Assembly (NCBI GenBank): GCA_038380795.1
Contig: CM076260.1
Span: 80,885,843 to 80,949,842 of the forward strand
Direction: 5' to 3'
Length of the DNA: 64,000 bases
Origin: Pyrocephalus nanus
Lineage: Eukaryota > Chordata > Aves > Passeriformes > Tyrannidae
Shown here piece after piece: positions 1-14,600 of the stretch. A model generated the notes under the pieces. The model ran no database searches. It saw nothing but the letters and a program-made list of their open reading frames with translations, and was not told where the DNA came from. Position 1 is the first letter of the stretch. The number at the start of each line of letters is the position of its first letter. The position numbers and the translations under genes were made by a program.

Positions 1-3000
1 GATACTGATGAGAGATGAAAACCGAAGGAATTAAAGAACAATTTAGAAGAATAAAAGCAATAAGGAAAGAAACCATGTATTATTGAAGGTTTAGGCCCTG
101 GTCCTGCAAAGTGTTACTTGCTTATACAACTACAGACAGCAACTTACTTCAGTAACACAGAAGTTATTCCCAGTGCTTAAAATTAGGCACACATGAAAAC
201 TTTTGCAGGTCCAGTGCTGATTGAAAGTAAAGGGTGATCAGACATCCTGAAATATATTTTGTACATACACATTTTAGACTTCTGCCCTTGTTATAAAACA
301 TGGGGGTTTTGATCTCATTAATAAATGCTGAAACTTCATGTTTCTACAAACACAAAATGCAGTTGGGTTCTGCTCTGATGATTTTTACTTTTCAAACAAA
401 CACAGTGGATAGAAGGTGGATGATAGAGCATGGTAAATTATCTAAGCTTAAAACCTCAGGACAATGCAACATATTTACCATCAAAATGAAAACATGCTTC
501 ACCTCTCCTTTTGTGGAATGCACTTGGATATATGAGAAGATAAACTCAAAAGAGTAGGTAAGAAGCAGAGGCAGGGAGACTTAAGCAGACCAATACCAAA
601 GCCAAGACATTGGTCCCACTGCTGTCATTGTTAAAGCATGTTCTCTCTCTACATATTTAGAAAAAACTATGGAGGAATGCAGTAATTTTTGACTGCGAAC
701 TGTGGCCCTGTCTCACACCTTAGTAAATGCTTCCTTGCAAACTTGCTTCCACAAGGAAACTGCTCTTCAGCTTTCTTCTGGGCATTTCTGTTTTGCAGAA
801 GGAAGGACTTCCCATTTAGAAAGGTCCAGTATGTGGTTTCCACTTGTTTCAAGCAGCTGCTAGTGTGCTCTTTCTTAATTAATACAAAAGCGAACATTTC
901 TTCTTCGAAACAAGCTAACAAGAGTCCAAGAAATATTTTATACAATCACAGATTGTGTATTTGGAGAACAAGATGCTTGAAAATACATGTGAGCAAAGAG
1001 CACAGCTAAGATAGTCAACAGCACAGTGTTGCAAAAAATTCACCAAAAGGGATCTGAAGCACTTGATAAAGAATGAATGAAGTGAGACACAGTAAATAGA
1101 AACAGCACTTGGAGACGTGCAAGCCTAAGGAATCACAAAAAGGAAACCAGTGTATGTGATGAATTTTAACACAGCAGTCTCAGATTACTGTCTTTAAAAA
1201 AAAAAAAACCACCAAAAAACCAAACACAAACTATCTTTTTGATTATTATGGTTTCCTATTAAAAATTATATCCAAACTGAGAATACTAAGATTTTGTAGG
1301 ATTACACTGCCAGGCACGCATTTAGGATTTCGCTGATAAAAATAATTTTTTAAACTAATGATAATAAGAAATCCTGTGTTGTTGAACAGGCTCATTCCTT
1401 CTTGAAGCTAAAAGAAATTGCAAGTTTTCAGAAACTGTTTGTGCAACAAATCCTAAGATCATATTTTGTTCCCTTTGGTATGAACATTGAAAAATCCCCA
1501 GAGAAATTGACTGTGTGAGAATGGATGGCTGCAACAGGCTGTTAAGAAAGAATTGCAGAAGGAATCACACAAAGCAGGCAGATCTGTAAGAGCTTGGATG
1601 GAAAAGAGAAATGAGGTCTGGTAGAGAAGGAATAGAAATTATTCCAAACATGAGAAAAGCATGAATAAAATACTCAAGGAGAGCAGAAAACATATCGAGA
1701 CTGAGGTCATAGAGTAGCCAAGACACTTGTCCTTAGAATTTACAGTTAGAGTAAACAAATAACCCAAGCTACACGAGAAGAGAGAGAGAAAAAAAGGAAT
1801 TGTAATGCAAAACCCCCCTCTTGGTATGTGGATAAACTAAGTTTGTTGAATGCAGAGACATAATTATTGGCATCATCATTTACAGGAATGACCGAAGCCA
1901 AATTTGGGAAGATTTGTCTGCTGACCACCACTTTGACTTACACCAGAATGAACCCTTGGGGATGTAAAATATTTCAATTCAAGATCCTGAGGACTTCACA
2001 GTTCTCAGGTTTTTGTGGGCTGTTGCTATTGGCTGCTTCTTGCATGGCAGCTGATTGTCTCAGGGACTCATTTTCACCCTCATAGCTGTCTGTTCACTTT
2101 CTTTATCCAGTGCTCTGCTGTCCTGATTGCTCAAAGGTCACAATCTGAATCATATTTTAGGTATGTTTTAGGAATGCATGCGTTTATGAATGTTTTAAGA
2201 ATTTCTCTTTCTCTAGCCACCAAGGGTCAGCCCAGTTTCTCAGCTAGAAAATGGTGAGGAGCTATGCCAGAAAGGCCTGCTCTCAACAATGTGTTAATTT
2301 TTATAGTTATAAAACAAGCAAATAAATGTCATTGGAAGGCTTGGATTTACAAGCCCTGAAATTTCTGAAAGTGAAGGGAAGTCTGCAGAAAACTCAGGTA
2401 AATAGGCTTCTATTTCTTCTCTAGATAAATGGTCTAATGAAGATGTTTTCATGCTGTGCACCCAAAGTCTGCTTTAATATTAGCAAGGCAGGAAATAATC
2501 TTCTTGTCCACATTATGACACTCATATCTACTGAAGCACTAGTTTGTCTGATAAAGAAAGAAAATACCTTCTTAAAACAAAAAGAAGATTGGGTTTATAA
2601 CTAATTGTCTCATTTACATTTAAAGGATAATTCTGTCTGAAATGTTTTCTATCAGAAATAACAAAATCCTCATTGTTTTAATTTTGAAACTTATTTCTTG
2701 TTCTCCCTCTCTGGTGTCCTGAGGCAAAATGATTAGGTTTTGGAGACAAAAGTTCTTTTGATTTTTCATATAAATTGAACTTCTGCATGGAATAGTTTAC
2801 TGGAATAATGTTTCCACCCATTTTGTTATTGAAATTGCAATGCCGAAAAGCATTTTCTGGCCAAAGTTTCTGCCTGTTAAAATGTAGTACCTCAGCCTTC
2901 ACTTCCCTCAGAGGAGGGGAAGGTTTGGGTGGTGCTGCTTTTCTGCTGTCTTCGTGGTCTTTGGCTCAGCTCTCATCAGGTGTAAACTAATGTAGATTCA

Positions 3001-3096
3001 GCCTAGGACATGTCTAACCAAAGCAAATATATTGATGGAAAATCATGCTACTTTAAATCACCTTTAAATGCTGCTTTAAAAAAAAATCCTTTCACA
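1..3096. other. Unassigned AT-rich DNA, no gene seen
   Basis: About 3 kb of AT-rich, CpG-poor DNA. The open frames on both strands are short (106 codons or fewer), overlap each other in opposite strands (for example around 667-1009) and resemble no protein family I recognise. There is an A13 run at 1196-1208. I see no RNA gene, no repeat family and no promoter-like CpG cluster. Confidence 0.6.
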
Positions 3097-3180
3097 TTAT
3101 AGAATTATAGAATCATTTAGGTTAGAAAAGATCTTTATTGGTTATTTAACTCAAGACAGCATTTGGACAGTTCTAGGCTG
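3097..3180 (-). mobile_element. CR1 LINE, short 3'-end fragment
   Basis: The segment opens with repeated ATAGAATTATAGAATCAT-like units, which are the reverse complement of the ATTCTATGAT microsatellite end of avian CR1. It continues with GGTTAGAAAAGATCTTTA, matching the degenerate CR1 pattern 'ggttggaaaagacctttaa', so the element lies on the minus strand. Only about 80 bp are recognisable; this is a 5'-truncated tail, the usual outcome of CR1 target-primed insertion. The text after about 3150 has drifted and the inner boundary is uncertain. Confidence 0.65.
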
Positions 3181-4143
3181 TTTTGTTTCGTTTTAGTTTT
3201 TTAACTCAAGGTTTCCTCTTTTTCATGTGTCTGAACTTTTCCCATGGCTTCTCATTATGTTTGCTCATAGCAGTTCCTACTTCTTGAAATCTGTGCTTTA
3301 TCCCTGTTGAAGAGTTATGGAAAGCACCTTGCCTTCTGCCTAGAAAATACTGCAGATCTTATATATTTAATCAAACAGAAAACAGTTTGAGGTAGTAATA
3401 ACTTGCCACCCGAACTGTTCTGTTAACAACTGAGGATTCTCCTTTTTTTGAATTTACATTTATCATCACAGCAGACCTACAGTGGTATAAACTCATATGA
3501 TGGACAACAGTCATCCGAAGTAGTTTATCTTGATGTTAGAACAAGATGGCAAAATATGTCTGCAAATGGGGAAAGGATGACTGTTGAGAAAGGTGTTTTC
3601 TTTGTGTACTCCAGAATGTTTTTTTTTTTAGTCAACTGACTTTTCTTTCAGGTTTTCATGCTGCCATCATGTTATCACGATGTCTGTTTCGCAAAGGCCT
3701 AATCTCTCAAGATTTCCAAGTGGCTTTGGGAATTGAAAATTCTGAACTCATCCCGGTGTTAGTTAATATTTTACAAATTGGATATTGGATGCATAAAATG
3801 GATATCAAAGCACCTGCATTCCCATTTAAGAATTCCTGATTTCAGGAATTTTGAAGAATCTTATTCAGAAAATTAAGACCACTGTCAAGAATAACATTTG
3901 GAAATACTGTCTGCTTTTAAAAAATCCCCAATTTATTTTCAGGCATAACTGCTAAGTGCTGTGATTTCTGCATATTTATTCATCAGAACTACCCTTGATA
4001 TGCTTGAGAGCATCAGTGTGTAAAATTATTTGTAGAATGTGGGAAAGCATCTGGGAGACAACTGCTAGATTCAGAGCCACTTGTGGTGCCAAGGGATTGC
4101 AAGTATTTTAAGGGAATAGCTGTTGAATCTTTCATGAGTATAA
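3181..4143. other. Unassigned DNA, nothing recognised
   Basis: AT-rich sequence between the CR1 tail and the TG microsatellite. No family match, no plausible exon and no unusual composition were seen. Confidence 0.5.
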
Positions 4144-4173
4144 TGTGTGTATGTGTGTGTGTGTGTGTGTGTG
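4144..4173 (+). repeat. (TG)n dinucleotide microsatellite
   Basis: Eleven uninterrupted TG units run from 4152 to 4173, preceded by a short TG stretch at 4144-4150 that is separated by a single A. It is likely length-polymorphic. No function is implied. Confidence 0.95.
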
Positions 4174-7100
4174 ACACAGGAAGATTATCCCTTCCCCTTA
4201 GTGCACCACTGAATTTGTAGTGCTGTCATACTCAATGAGGGTGAGAAATATAAAAAGCTGTGATGACTGTAAGGAAAACACTTCATTCCGTGGGAGCATT
4301 GCTCATGGTAATTTTCTTGGCTTCTCTGTGCACAGGAATAATAATACCACACAGCTAATAGCATTTCCATAGGTCATTCTAGGGAAAAACCCTCGTATAT
4401 TTGAGTGATATATTTTCTACGGGCATCTAGGTAAGATAAAGGTTCAGTAAAGGAAACAAAGAAAGGGTAAAAGTAACCAAATGTGGAGCTGAGAATGTCT
4501 GTCCTGTTCACTTTCAACTAACTGCTTCACAAATTTCCAGGGCAAGGCTGCTCTTATTTAATTTTTCATGATAAAAATTTTTAGCAACAGAAGCACAGCA
4601 GTCAGTGTGAGAGACTCAGTGACTGGGAATCACTGTGTACATAGAAATCTCAGCTTGGCCAAGGCAATGGGAGTGAGCTCTACAGCCTGTAGGCTACTTA
4701 CATTTGGGAGCTGCTTTTATCTGAGAATGTCATTTTTGATAAATAGTGCCCATTGTATACTGGGAAAAATCATGATAGTTGGGGAAATGGAAGGCAGTGA
4801 GCATCAGAGAGGGGAAAAAAAAAGAATATAGAAACGAAACTTTAATTATGTTGGATTCAGTTTTTGAGATGGAAAATAGTGGCATTATCCATCAGATAGT
4901 TGACCATCCATCATTCTTGTTCATCCACCCTTGGCACTGGAACATTTGAAATGCATGGTCAAAGTGCCAAAGAGACACAGCTACAAATATCCTTTGGAAC
5001 ATTTAGGAAATGAAGAAAATGGGTTATATATTTTTAACTCACTGCTAAGAGCAGCTAAAACAGAAGGCTTCTTATTAGATCCAGTTAGCATTGCACAGCT
5101 ACTTTGAACTTGCCAAACTTTGTGTCTCAGAGTAGAACTGGACTTCCACTTCAGACAGAGACATGCCACAGAAAAAAAGGTGCAGATCTTTGCAGGCTTT
5201 AGATGTTACTTATTGACCATAGAATTGAAAACATGCCCAACACTGCTCAGTGATTTAGTGTTAGTTACAAATTTTTATATTGCCATGTGTTAACTTCAGG
5301 TTGGTAGGAGATAAGACAATTTCCAAATGGACAACACTGTCATAGTATTTAATGTTTAATTCTTTTTGTTCAAACACAAGATGATTTGTAGTCATGAACA
5401 TATGGGAATGAGGCACTTTGGGGAGAATCACCTTAGCCAGTGGTGAATCCTGTCCTAGAAATATTTTAGCAGACATTGAGACATAAATTTCATGCACTGT
5501 GCTCTGATGAACACAAGAAACAACTGCAGATACTATTGAGTATTATAAAGTGAGAATACTAATTATCCTAAGCATATTAAGATTTGAATAACTAATCAGC
5601 CCATAGAGGATGTAGGGAGAAAAAACCTGTTATTTTAAAGTTCAGAATATCAGGGATCTGTGACTAAAAGGTTTTATCAAACCATTGGAAATGAAAGAAG
5701 CTTGGAAAAAATAGCTGACAGGTACACCCAGTTCAAGCATGGCTCTGGTGAGTAATTAAAAACAATGCTCTGAACTGTAGCATTTTTATTAATCATAATG
5801 TTGCTGCTGTGGATCTGCTCATAATTGCTGTTCTGTAAAGCTGTCAGACAGGAGCAGAAGGAAGACTGAATGGCACAGACAAAGCACTTAGAAGTCACCT
5901 GGTTAATAACCTTCAAAAAGTTGTCAGAAAAAAATTCATGATTCTATTACATCTAATGAGTAAAGAATGACTACAGGCATTAACTGTTCTTCGGGTATAG
6001 AGAGTGAGTTATTTTTTGACTGTAAAAGTAAATGAAATAATATCCTGATTAGAACTGATGCCATAATCCACAAAAAAACCCTGAGCAGTGCAAATGTAGT
6101 AGCATATCTTTCATCACCAGAGTGCTACAAGCAGTACCTGAATATTTGGATGTCAGTCCTGGGCTTGTGATGAGGCATTGGCATCCCAACTCTTAAGTCT
6201 AGAGTTGTGCTCTTATGGTAAAAGGTACTGAAAGAATTCAGAACTTTGGATTTCAGATTCCAAAACAGAAAGCAAGTAGTGTTCATTAAATATCAGATAT
6301 TAAAAAATTAGATTTCGTTTTATTGTGCTGCTTCTTAACACCTGTAAGGGTCAGAGCTTTGTTTTGCGAAATAAAACAGGTTAGGAGAGATGACTCAGCT
6401 CATACAGTTCACACAAAGGCTGGGATTTGGTCTTTACAGGTCAATCTGTCCTAATTTTGCAGTCTCAGATAAACTAACTTAATTGTATGAACAGTATGGG
6501 AAATCAGTACTACTATTTGCTGATTTTCTGAGTTAGAGTATTTTTCACCCCTTTGGAAAAAATCAGAGGTCTTTTAGAACAAGCTTAGTCACACAGCCAA
6601 CGTTAAAACAACCACATGAGAAAGAGGCAGATTTGTTTTGCACTGTTTTTTTCTGCTAAGTAACTTGCTACCTTGCTTCCTTGTAAGAGTCACTGCATAT
6701 TCAGATGTTTTGATGCTGCTGTTTCAGTTAAGTGACCTCAGCAATTCATCACTGCATTTCTCAAAGAGGTCAGGACTGACAACAAGGTATTTTAAGTGTT
6801 TCGCATAAGTAATGGAAAGGCAAAAAACCCCAAATGGGTTCATTGACAGTATTAATGCCTCTGTTTCAAGTACAAATTCTTATGATCCAGCTGTGCCTCT
6901 AATGCCAAGGAATTATTTGTTTCAGAAGCACTTGTTTAAGGACATGATATTGGGAGGTACCTGAGTGGAAAGACAAAAGATAAGAATTTAATGGAAATGT
7001 AAATGTGACTAAGTCTTGGCGAACCTTCAGGTTGTTTTTTTTTTTTCATTTTCTTCAGTGGCGTTGGAAGAATGGGATAGCTTGCCTTTATTGCACAGTT

Positions 7101-9168
7101 TTTTCTGAAATCTGAATAACTTTTTTCCCTGATGTAAAGGGAAAAATATTATGATATATCATTAAGCAGAAGGGCAAAATTCTCCTCTGTTACTCCCATG
7201 TAGATATGAAGCAAGAAGCTTTTTCTATGTGCAAGGTCAACATCAGTACTTGTGGAGACTCACCAGAATGACTGTGATAGAACCCTATCAAGCAAGTAGT
7301 TCCCATTAGTACAATATTGTAGTTTACCAGTGGTGTATAGAAAATGTTTAAATTAATGCCTATAAAAGCCATTCAGTGACCTAATGACACTTAGGAAATG
7401 TTCTTGATTTAATGGTTAGCTTAAAATATTTTTTTTCTATGCTTAGATAATAAATTTGTCTTTTCAAGTTTGCAGGGTTGAGCTTCCCATTTTGTAGCTA
7501 ATGATGGCTTTGTGACCTTTATTTACTGTCTGGGGATACAATAAAGAAAAAAAAAGATAAGGGGCAGAAAAAAAATAATCTACCTTCCCTAGGAACCTGG
7601 AAGTCTTCCTTTCATAGGAGTGAAGCCCAAATAATTTCCAGTAATTTCAATGGGAATTTTGCTCAGTTATCTTTCATCATATATTAACAGATTCCTAGTT
7701 TAACATTCACTTCTAAAGTGTTTCTGTTGGATCAGGTTTGGCTGATTAGAAGGCAATCAGGCCCATTGTTCTTTTTGAGCTCTGGTACCATATTTTTTTC
7801 TCCTTTTTTTATGCTCCTGTCTTAGTGTCACATTAATTTTCACCATGTTCTAATTTTTGATGGCTCATCTCAGAATACCCTGAGGAAAATATCACCCAAA
7901 TGGTAGCTACTATAGATAATTTAAGGAGCATGAACTCCATGATTAAAACCTTGTGGTTTCTTACATGAAATGATAGAGAAGGGCTTGCTACAGTAATTTT
8001 GGAAAGTACAGTTAATGCTCCTGAATTGCTTGAGAACAGGGAAGAGAAGTCATCAAAGAGACAGTTTGAGAGTCTTGTGGGGGTTTGGGCAGAGGACTGA
8101 GAACTGCCTCAGGAGAGAAAACTTTAACACAGAGTAGCTGAGAGTCAAGTCAGGCAGGATAGACAAAGAGCTTCAAGCAGAACTGGCAACAGGAAGTAAT
8201 CAAAAATGCCCAGTGAAGGTGTATTTGAATCCAGCTTACCACCATGTCCCTCTCCTGTCTGAGAGGCAGAGAGAGAACTGCAGAGCTGATTTTTTTATCA
8301 TAATTACAAAGACTTCTGGTTTGAGCCTCTGCTTCCTCACAGCTCTGAGAAGTGCTCCAGCCTCACTAGACTTGTGTGGTTATTCACTGAGCTCATTGGT
8401 TGGAGGACCTGTATTTCTCCTCATTCATCTCACGCAGAGTGATGGGAATATGTTTGTCTTCTTGCACGAAATCTTTCTTTTTGGTGGGGCATAGGGTAAG
8501 AATGATAAAAAATTGGAATGATAAAGGTATCGCACTGTTCTGGGAGGGCAGAAATTTTCTAGCTTGTTTCTCACAGTGATCTGAGGTGTAGGTAGCCTAG
8601 GAGACTACAATACTGCTGGGCCCTTACCACCAGCATGGGACCTTGCTTGGACACTGTTAAGTAGAAGAGCACTTAAAGGAGAGCTTTTTCCTAGAGTCTC
8701 TTCATGATAAGTGAGGGCTGCTACCAGACTGTACTCCAGATAAATGGTTCTTCATGTGTTTTAATACCTAGTGCATTTAAGGACTGTGTATTCCTGATTT
8801 TCTACTTGTGTTGAACAGATCAGTGGACACCTCATCACTGATGATACCTGACAGATGTCTGAACTTTGCTACTGCAATAAAACCAAAAACAGGCATAATG
8901 ACTTCTGGACCATTTCTCTCAGTTGTATCTATGAGATACTCTGTAAAAGGACCAGATGCCAGTCTGCTGGAGAAGAAAAGCTATAGCTTGCAGCTACCAC
9001 AGTTAATTCCTTTACTAGCTTATAACTGGATCCCAGATGTACTGCAAGAAAACCCAGACTAGAATTGCTACCAGAAGATTAGGTTACTGGAAGAGAAGTC
9101 AGAGTGTGCATGGCCAAGGACAGGAAAGTTTTTGTTCTGTGCTTTACAGCCCTATATACCACAAGGGG
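4174..9168. other. Unassigned AT-rich DNA, no gene seen
   Basis: Roughly 5 kb without a recognisable gene or repeat. Open frames are all under about 95 codons and none has a family signature. An 11-base T run lies near 7036. A frame at 8213-8494 begins with ATG but is leucine/serine-rich with no domain I can name; I treat it as chance. Confidence 0.5.
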
Positions 9169-9187
9169 AAAAAAAAAAAAAAAAAAA
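9169..9187 (+). repeat. Poly(A) tract, A19
   Basis: Nineteen consecutive A residues. It could be a retroposon tail or simple slippage. No upstream source sequence is recognisable, so it is recorded only as a homopolymer. Confidence 0.9.
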
Positions 9188-11628
9188 GAAGGAAGACTCA
9201 TTTGACCGGCTGGCAAAATAATAATCTCCTGGTGAGGAAGCAGACTTGTTTTTTGGATGACATAAAGCCTTACCTCAACCAACTTTTAAAAAACTGCAAT
9301 TTTATTTTTAAAGTAAGCTTTCAGAATTGTCCTGTGTGGAAGCAAAGGAAAGAATGCCAAGGCTCATTTTCTTTCCTCCTTTCCAGTTTATCATTAAGAT
9401 AAAGGCAGTTTCTGCAATCACTGAAATGAAGGAAACACCAACAATACTTAGCAAAGGGGCAGGCTTGAATCAAAACTTAAATCTTAAAACCTGAAAGCAT
9501 GGAAGTATTTTACTTCAAAATCTAGCTTTTTAGTTTGAATCAAGAGCCGATTAAGCTGACAGTTAAACAACTCCTTGGCAGCTGTGGAAGAGAAAGAGAT
9601 GATATTAAAGCCACTAAATTAAATTTTAAGAAAAGATGTCTGTTTCTTGTGGTATGTGACCTTAACCTTCACAATGTTAGCAGAGCTTTTGTTGCACAGG
9701 CAGACACTTTCATTTTTAAAATGGCCCCAACCGAAAGGTTAAAAACTGTGGAGAAAGCTTCTCCCTGACTCTAAGAAACACCTGTCCTCACGTGATAGAA
9801 TTTAGTGCATTGCTGACAGAGATTTGACATTTCTGACAAACAGTAACCCCATTCAAAGAAAGGAGAGGACAATAATCTGAATGGACTGAAATTTTTTGTG
9901 ACTCTCCTCAGTGGTGTGCCTCTGCAGGAAGGGGAGAGGAAAAAACCATTTCCTTAAAGACACATCTCTGTCAGAAGATATCCTTAGCTGAGACAATCCC
10001 TCACAGATGTGCCTTGTTGCTGATGCATCCCTTATGCAGGAATAAAATGACACAATCTCAGATTTAGGGAAGCTGGACTACCACTGAGTATTTTACTTGA
10101 TTTAGGTAAGGAGCTAATTTGGTCAAGTGTTAGAAAACCCTTGGATAAGCCAGCAAAGGCTCAAAAGAAAATCTTGTGATAGAAATGTATCCTTGTAAAT
10201 ATGTCAGAAGTACAGTGGTGACCATTCACTTTGGTATTTGTTCACAGTGCTGTGGCATGTCATGTTGATGCTTAGAACAGGATTAGTACCTTAGCACTAT
10301 GACACACAAAAATGAATGGGCCCTAAGTGGATGAAAATTGAGACAACCTATGATTTGGGTCAAAATAATGATGACCAAAGCCTAATTTCCAAACCCCTGC
10401 CACCCCTCCGCCCCCCAGAATTTACACACATGGTTTCCAACAAAACGAGGTCAGAGCTGAGATGTAAGATGAACTGAACAGGCTACAATTCCTGTTTAAT
10501 TTCAGCTGAGCTACTAAGGGTAGGGTGAAGTAACCTATGGTTTGAAAGTTGTTATCCTGGGAGAACATAGTAGTTAACACAGTAGTTTCTTTTTTCTTTA
10601 AACTTGTCTTTTGTGCTCAGACTCTGGATCTGTGAAGTCATTTGAACGTCTGTATGCCTCTCTGATCTGGATGACACAGATATTTGGTGATAGCATACCT
10701 ATTCATCAGTGAAAATGTTTCCTTTGATTTGTGGTGCAGTAAATGGCTTATCAATGCCTGGCACAGAACTGTTATTTTTATCTCTCTGTAGATGTGTGTC
10801 CCCTCTAGGCCTAATGGATATCTCAAATCATTGATGCTAACGTAGTTTGACAAAATAAACTGAGTATCATAATAAAAAATGATTTTTGCTACCAGGACAT
10901 TATAGCATTACTCACCTCCACTTTCTAAGTTTCAATGAAAGATAATGAGGAATGGCAGAAAGCAACACATTGCAGCCAACAGAGTTCTGTGGTTTTCTGA
11001 TCCCCATATTAACAGCTCTGCTCAGACCATTAATATCAGTACTTGTCCACTGCTCCATGGTGGTAAGGCAGCCAAGGCATTGCTTATTCTTTTTTATAGT
11101 GAAAAATGAAGCCACATGCAGCTTTTCAAGTCCTCCTGTGTAACACTGACTTGTCAAAGATGACTGTGGTACTCCAGAACTGTGTAATGTAGTCTTTACA
11201 ATAGTTTTCTTCTTTTCAGTAATAATGTGTCATAGGAAACTGAAGCTGGACTTTCTCTGGATTTGCCCTTCTCAATTAATTATAAGCTGTTTAAAGGGTC
11301 ATATATGAGAATTCTTAAGTGTTGATTTGCTGGAATGTGATTTAAAATGTTACTTAATAATTCCTTTTTTTCCCATCTGGACATTTATCAGTCTGCTGTG
11401 TATCTAGTTACCTGTTTTAATAGACTTGAAAGAGTTTATTAATCTTTGATATGTCTCTGCTGATCTCAAATATACTTGAAAAATGTTGTGGGGAAGAGAC
11501 TAGGCAAAAACCCAACACGTCTAAAATTCTTGGAAACCAGACATAAAAGCCTGCATCCTTGTAAGGCCTTCCACCATGTCTCTCTGACTTCTGCATGTTT
11601 TTCAGAGAATAATGCACATGTTTATCTA

Positions 11629-11629
<1 letters not shown>
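9188..11629. other. Unassigned AT-rich DNA, no gene seen
   Basis: About 2.4 kb with no recognised gene or repeat. There is a C-rich patch with short C runs around 10400-10418. Open frames on both strands overlap (for example 10912-11157 minus against 10952-11143 plus), which is the pattern of chance frames. Confidence 0.5.

Positions 11630-11668
<39 letters not shown>
11630..11668 (+). repeat. Poly(T) tract, T39
   Basis: Thirty-nine uninterrupted T residues followed by CTG and a short A7 run. This is one of two very long T tracts in the window (the other is at 41651). Read on the other strand it is a long A tail, but no processed gene copy is evident on the adjoining left-hand side. Confidence 0.95.
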
Positions 11669-14600
11669 CTGAAAAAAAGTTATAGGAATTTTCCTGCTCA
11701 GTAATTCTTGGTAATTATAACTTAGGATGAATTTCTCCATGTGGTTAAAAACATAGCCAAGATAAAGTGCTCAGGTTGTATATTCTTTTAGGTCAGAGCA
11801 GGGGCAGCACCAAACCAGAAGGTTTCCTTTCTGGGCTATCTGCAGAGGGAGGGCAAACTTGTAAGCAGCACCTTCAGAGCATCTACAGCAATACCACATA
11901 TGCCTGTCTTGAAAGATGCTGCATACATGTAATGCTGAAGCAATAATGAAATAGTAACTTTACTATCCTACTGTCTTAGCAGCTGTATAGCTACTTACGA
12001 GGCAGTCACATACTTAAGAGACCAAACAGGCAAACTGATTTGGGACAAAATTATTAAAACTAAAAGCTAAGCTTTTAAATTTATTTAGGTAATGGTCTAC
12101 AGGCCTGGAGGTGATTAATTTGGCAGGATTTGCCAGAATGTTGAATAGTCTTTATTTCCTCCTGTGTTTCTTGTTTGGAGAATGTTATGTATGCCCTGTT
12201 ATCATCAGACAAGCTATTTTTCCTGTGTTAGACAGGGAGAAACACTCTGACCTGTCTTATTGGGTAGTTTGGAGGTATAAGATTTTTTTTTTTTCTTTTC
12301 TGGCTATCTTAAGAAGCAACATGGACTTTGATTCTCCTACTTAAAAGAATCGAAGGTCTTATCTTCTCACAAGCGAGATACTTGCAGTTTCTTAGCACCA
12401 TGAGAGTAACTTCTCTCTGTTTTGTGATTTTACTGCATCTATTGGGCTGTTTTATCTTATATCCAGTTGTGCTTCTGTTTCAGAGTAGGTTATCTATAAT
12501 ACAGTAGCATTTAGCTTTTCGCTTCTCTTTCATATATAGTCATTCGGGAAGCATCTTCTATGTTACACTTTTGAAAGTACATGCTGTGTAAGTTTGTAGG
12601 AAATCTTCTGCCCAGCAGTCAATACACCTTTCTTCCAAAATTTAATTAAAGTGTTTGATCTTCTGTGTGTGACGTTTTGCTTTCCCTGAACAGTTTCAGA
12701 CTCTACAAGTGTGAATTGAGATCCATTATTGGATACTAATTCTTCTGAGCTCCACTCTGTGGGAAAGGGTGGACAGGGAAGTAATTACAGTACTAAGTGT
12801 GACTTGTGATGTAAATGCTGTTTCTGGCCATTTATTGAAGCAATCTCTCAGGATGATGGCAAAGCAGAAGTCAATGGTGCATGAACAAATAGGTCTTTGA
12901 TATCAGCAGCAAACCTTCCCCACGATGAATCACATAAAGGGACAGGCTGCAATGGTGAGGCATAAGGCTCTGTTGCTTTGCCAGAAGCCTGACAATAGAG
13001 GTTCTATAGTTATTCTTTTGTTCTGACAATCCATCGACATGAATCATAATCCAGATGGATATATTATCACCATATATTTGTAAATTCTCTAGAATAACAA
13101 ATTGCTGACCAACTTGCCCTACAGATTTTTAGTGGGGAAAGCTTACAGAATAATTGGAACAGGAGGTAGGTAGAGGTGGACAAGGGGGTTTGGAATTAGC
13201 AGATCTTGTGGGCAAGAGGCTGTATCATTTTTGTTGGACTGGCCTTATTAAACTAGGTGTTCTTAATGGCTCTATATAAATTACAACACTAAGCTGTAAA
13301 TCTGTAATACTGATTTAGGTCCCCTATTGTAGCTATGCAGAAGCATATGCTTTTGCTATGTCTTAAATGGAGTGTTCTCCTGAACATGTTCTTCTCTGAA
13401 GTTACTTCAAATGGTCTGGGTGCAAATGCAATGGCCTTTTCAGCATCCTGTAGGTTTTTGCAAGTATGAGCCCATGTTCGTAACTGGGGGCAGTGGCTGT
13501 CACAATAGTGTGAAACACAAGGTTGAATAATGTAAATACCTGGGGATTTGCAGATCAGGATTTCACTGCCTCAGGTCTTTGCAGTTGCACAAAATTTTGC
13601 TCTAAACAGTTATGCAGTGGATGCACAGTTAAGGAGAAACATACCATGTTGTACAAATTAATCACAAAATATTTGTGATCATGGTAGGGTTGACACTTTT
13701 GTAACTGTATTTGTTTATTTTGACTTTTAATCTTTTTGGAGACATTATGGACCAAAATGAGAGAATTCCATCAACATGAAGTGGCAACTGACTAAGTTCA
13801 GTTTCCACCTCACTCTTACAATGTTCTGTAATGAAGCACAAAGGCAAAGCTAAATCTGTACTACAGGGCTTGAGAAACCTTTCCCAGTAAAATGCCATTA
13901 TTTTGATCTTAGGATTTAGACTGATTATTGAGGAACTTGGCTGTCATTCTTTAAAAAGCTTTGGGCATGGAATAATAGACACTTAAAACGTAGAAACCCA
14001 TCCAGTGAGCTAAATGCTGTGTAGTTCTGCCAGCCCTTGCACAACAGTACGTAGTAATACACTGTCTACCAAGGGGTAAATGACATCTTTGTGCAGTTCG
14101 CAAATACGACTTCTGACTTTGTTAATGGAAGTATTTCTATTCTGTGGATCACACAGAAGACTGGATTTCGTTTCTGTGAACAAAACCTTTACATAGCAGT
14201 GGTTCTTTCAGTACTGTCTGTTAGAGTCACTGATGTTAGTCTGTTACAGTAGCACACACTATTGCTAGAATATTACAGCAAGTGGGTGTTTCCCATAACA
14301 AGTGCCTGTGTTGCATGTACATACAGTGTATTGTGCATAGCATAACTGTGCCCAGTAGGAACTAAAGCAAGTGTACTATCTGGGTAAAAAATCATGTTCT
14401 TATACAGTAAACCGAGCATTACAGATTGGTTCCCCAGATCACTCACTGCATATAATGGAGGGTCAGCAGGTGACAAACCTCTAAAGCATTCCAAGTAAGT
14501 GAATTGAGGTGATAGAGACACTGCAGAGCCAGTATCTGACATTAATTAATCACCTGTGTCTGTCCTGCTGGTGTAGGAGAAATATGAGTAAGTTCCTAGT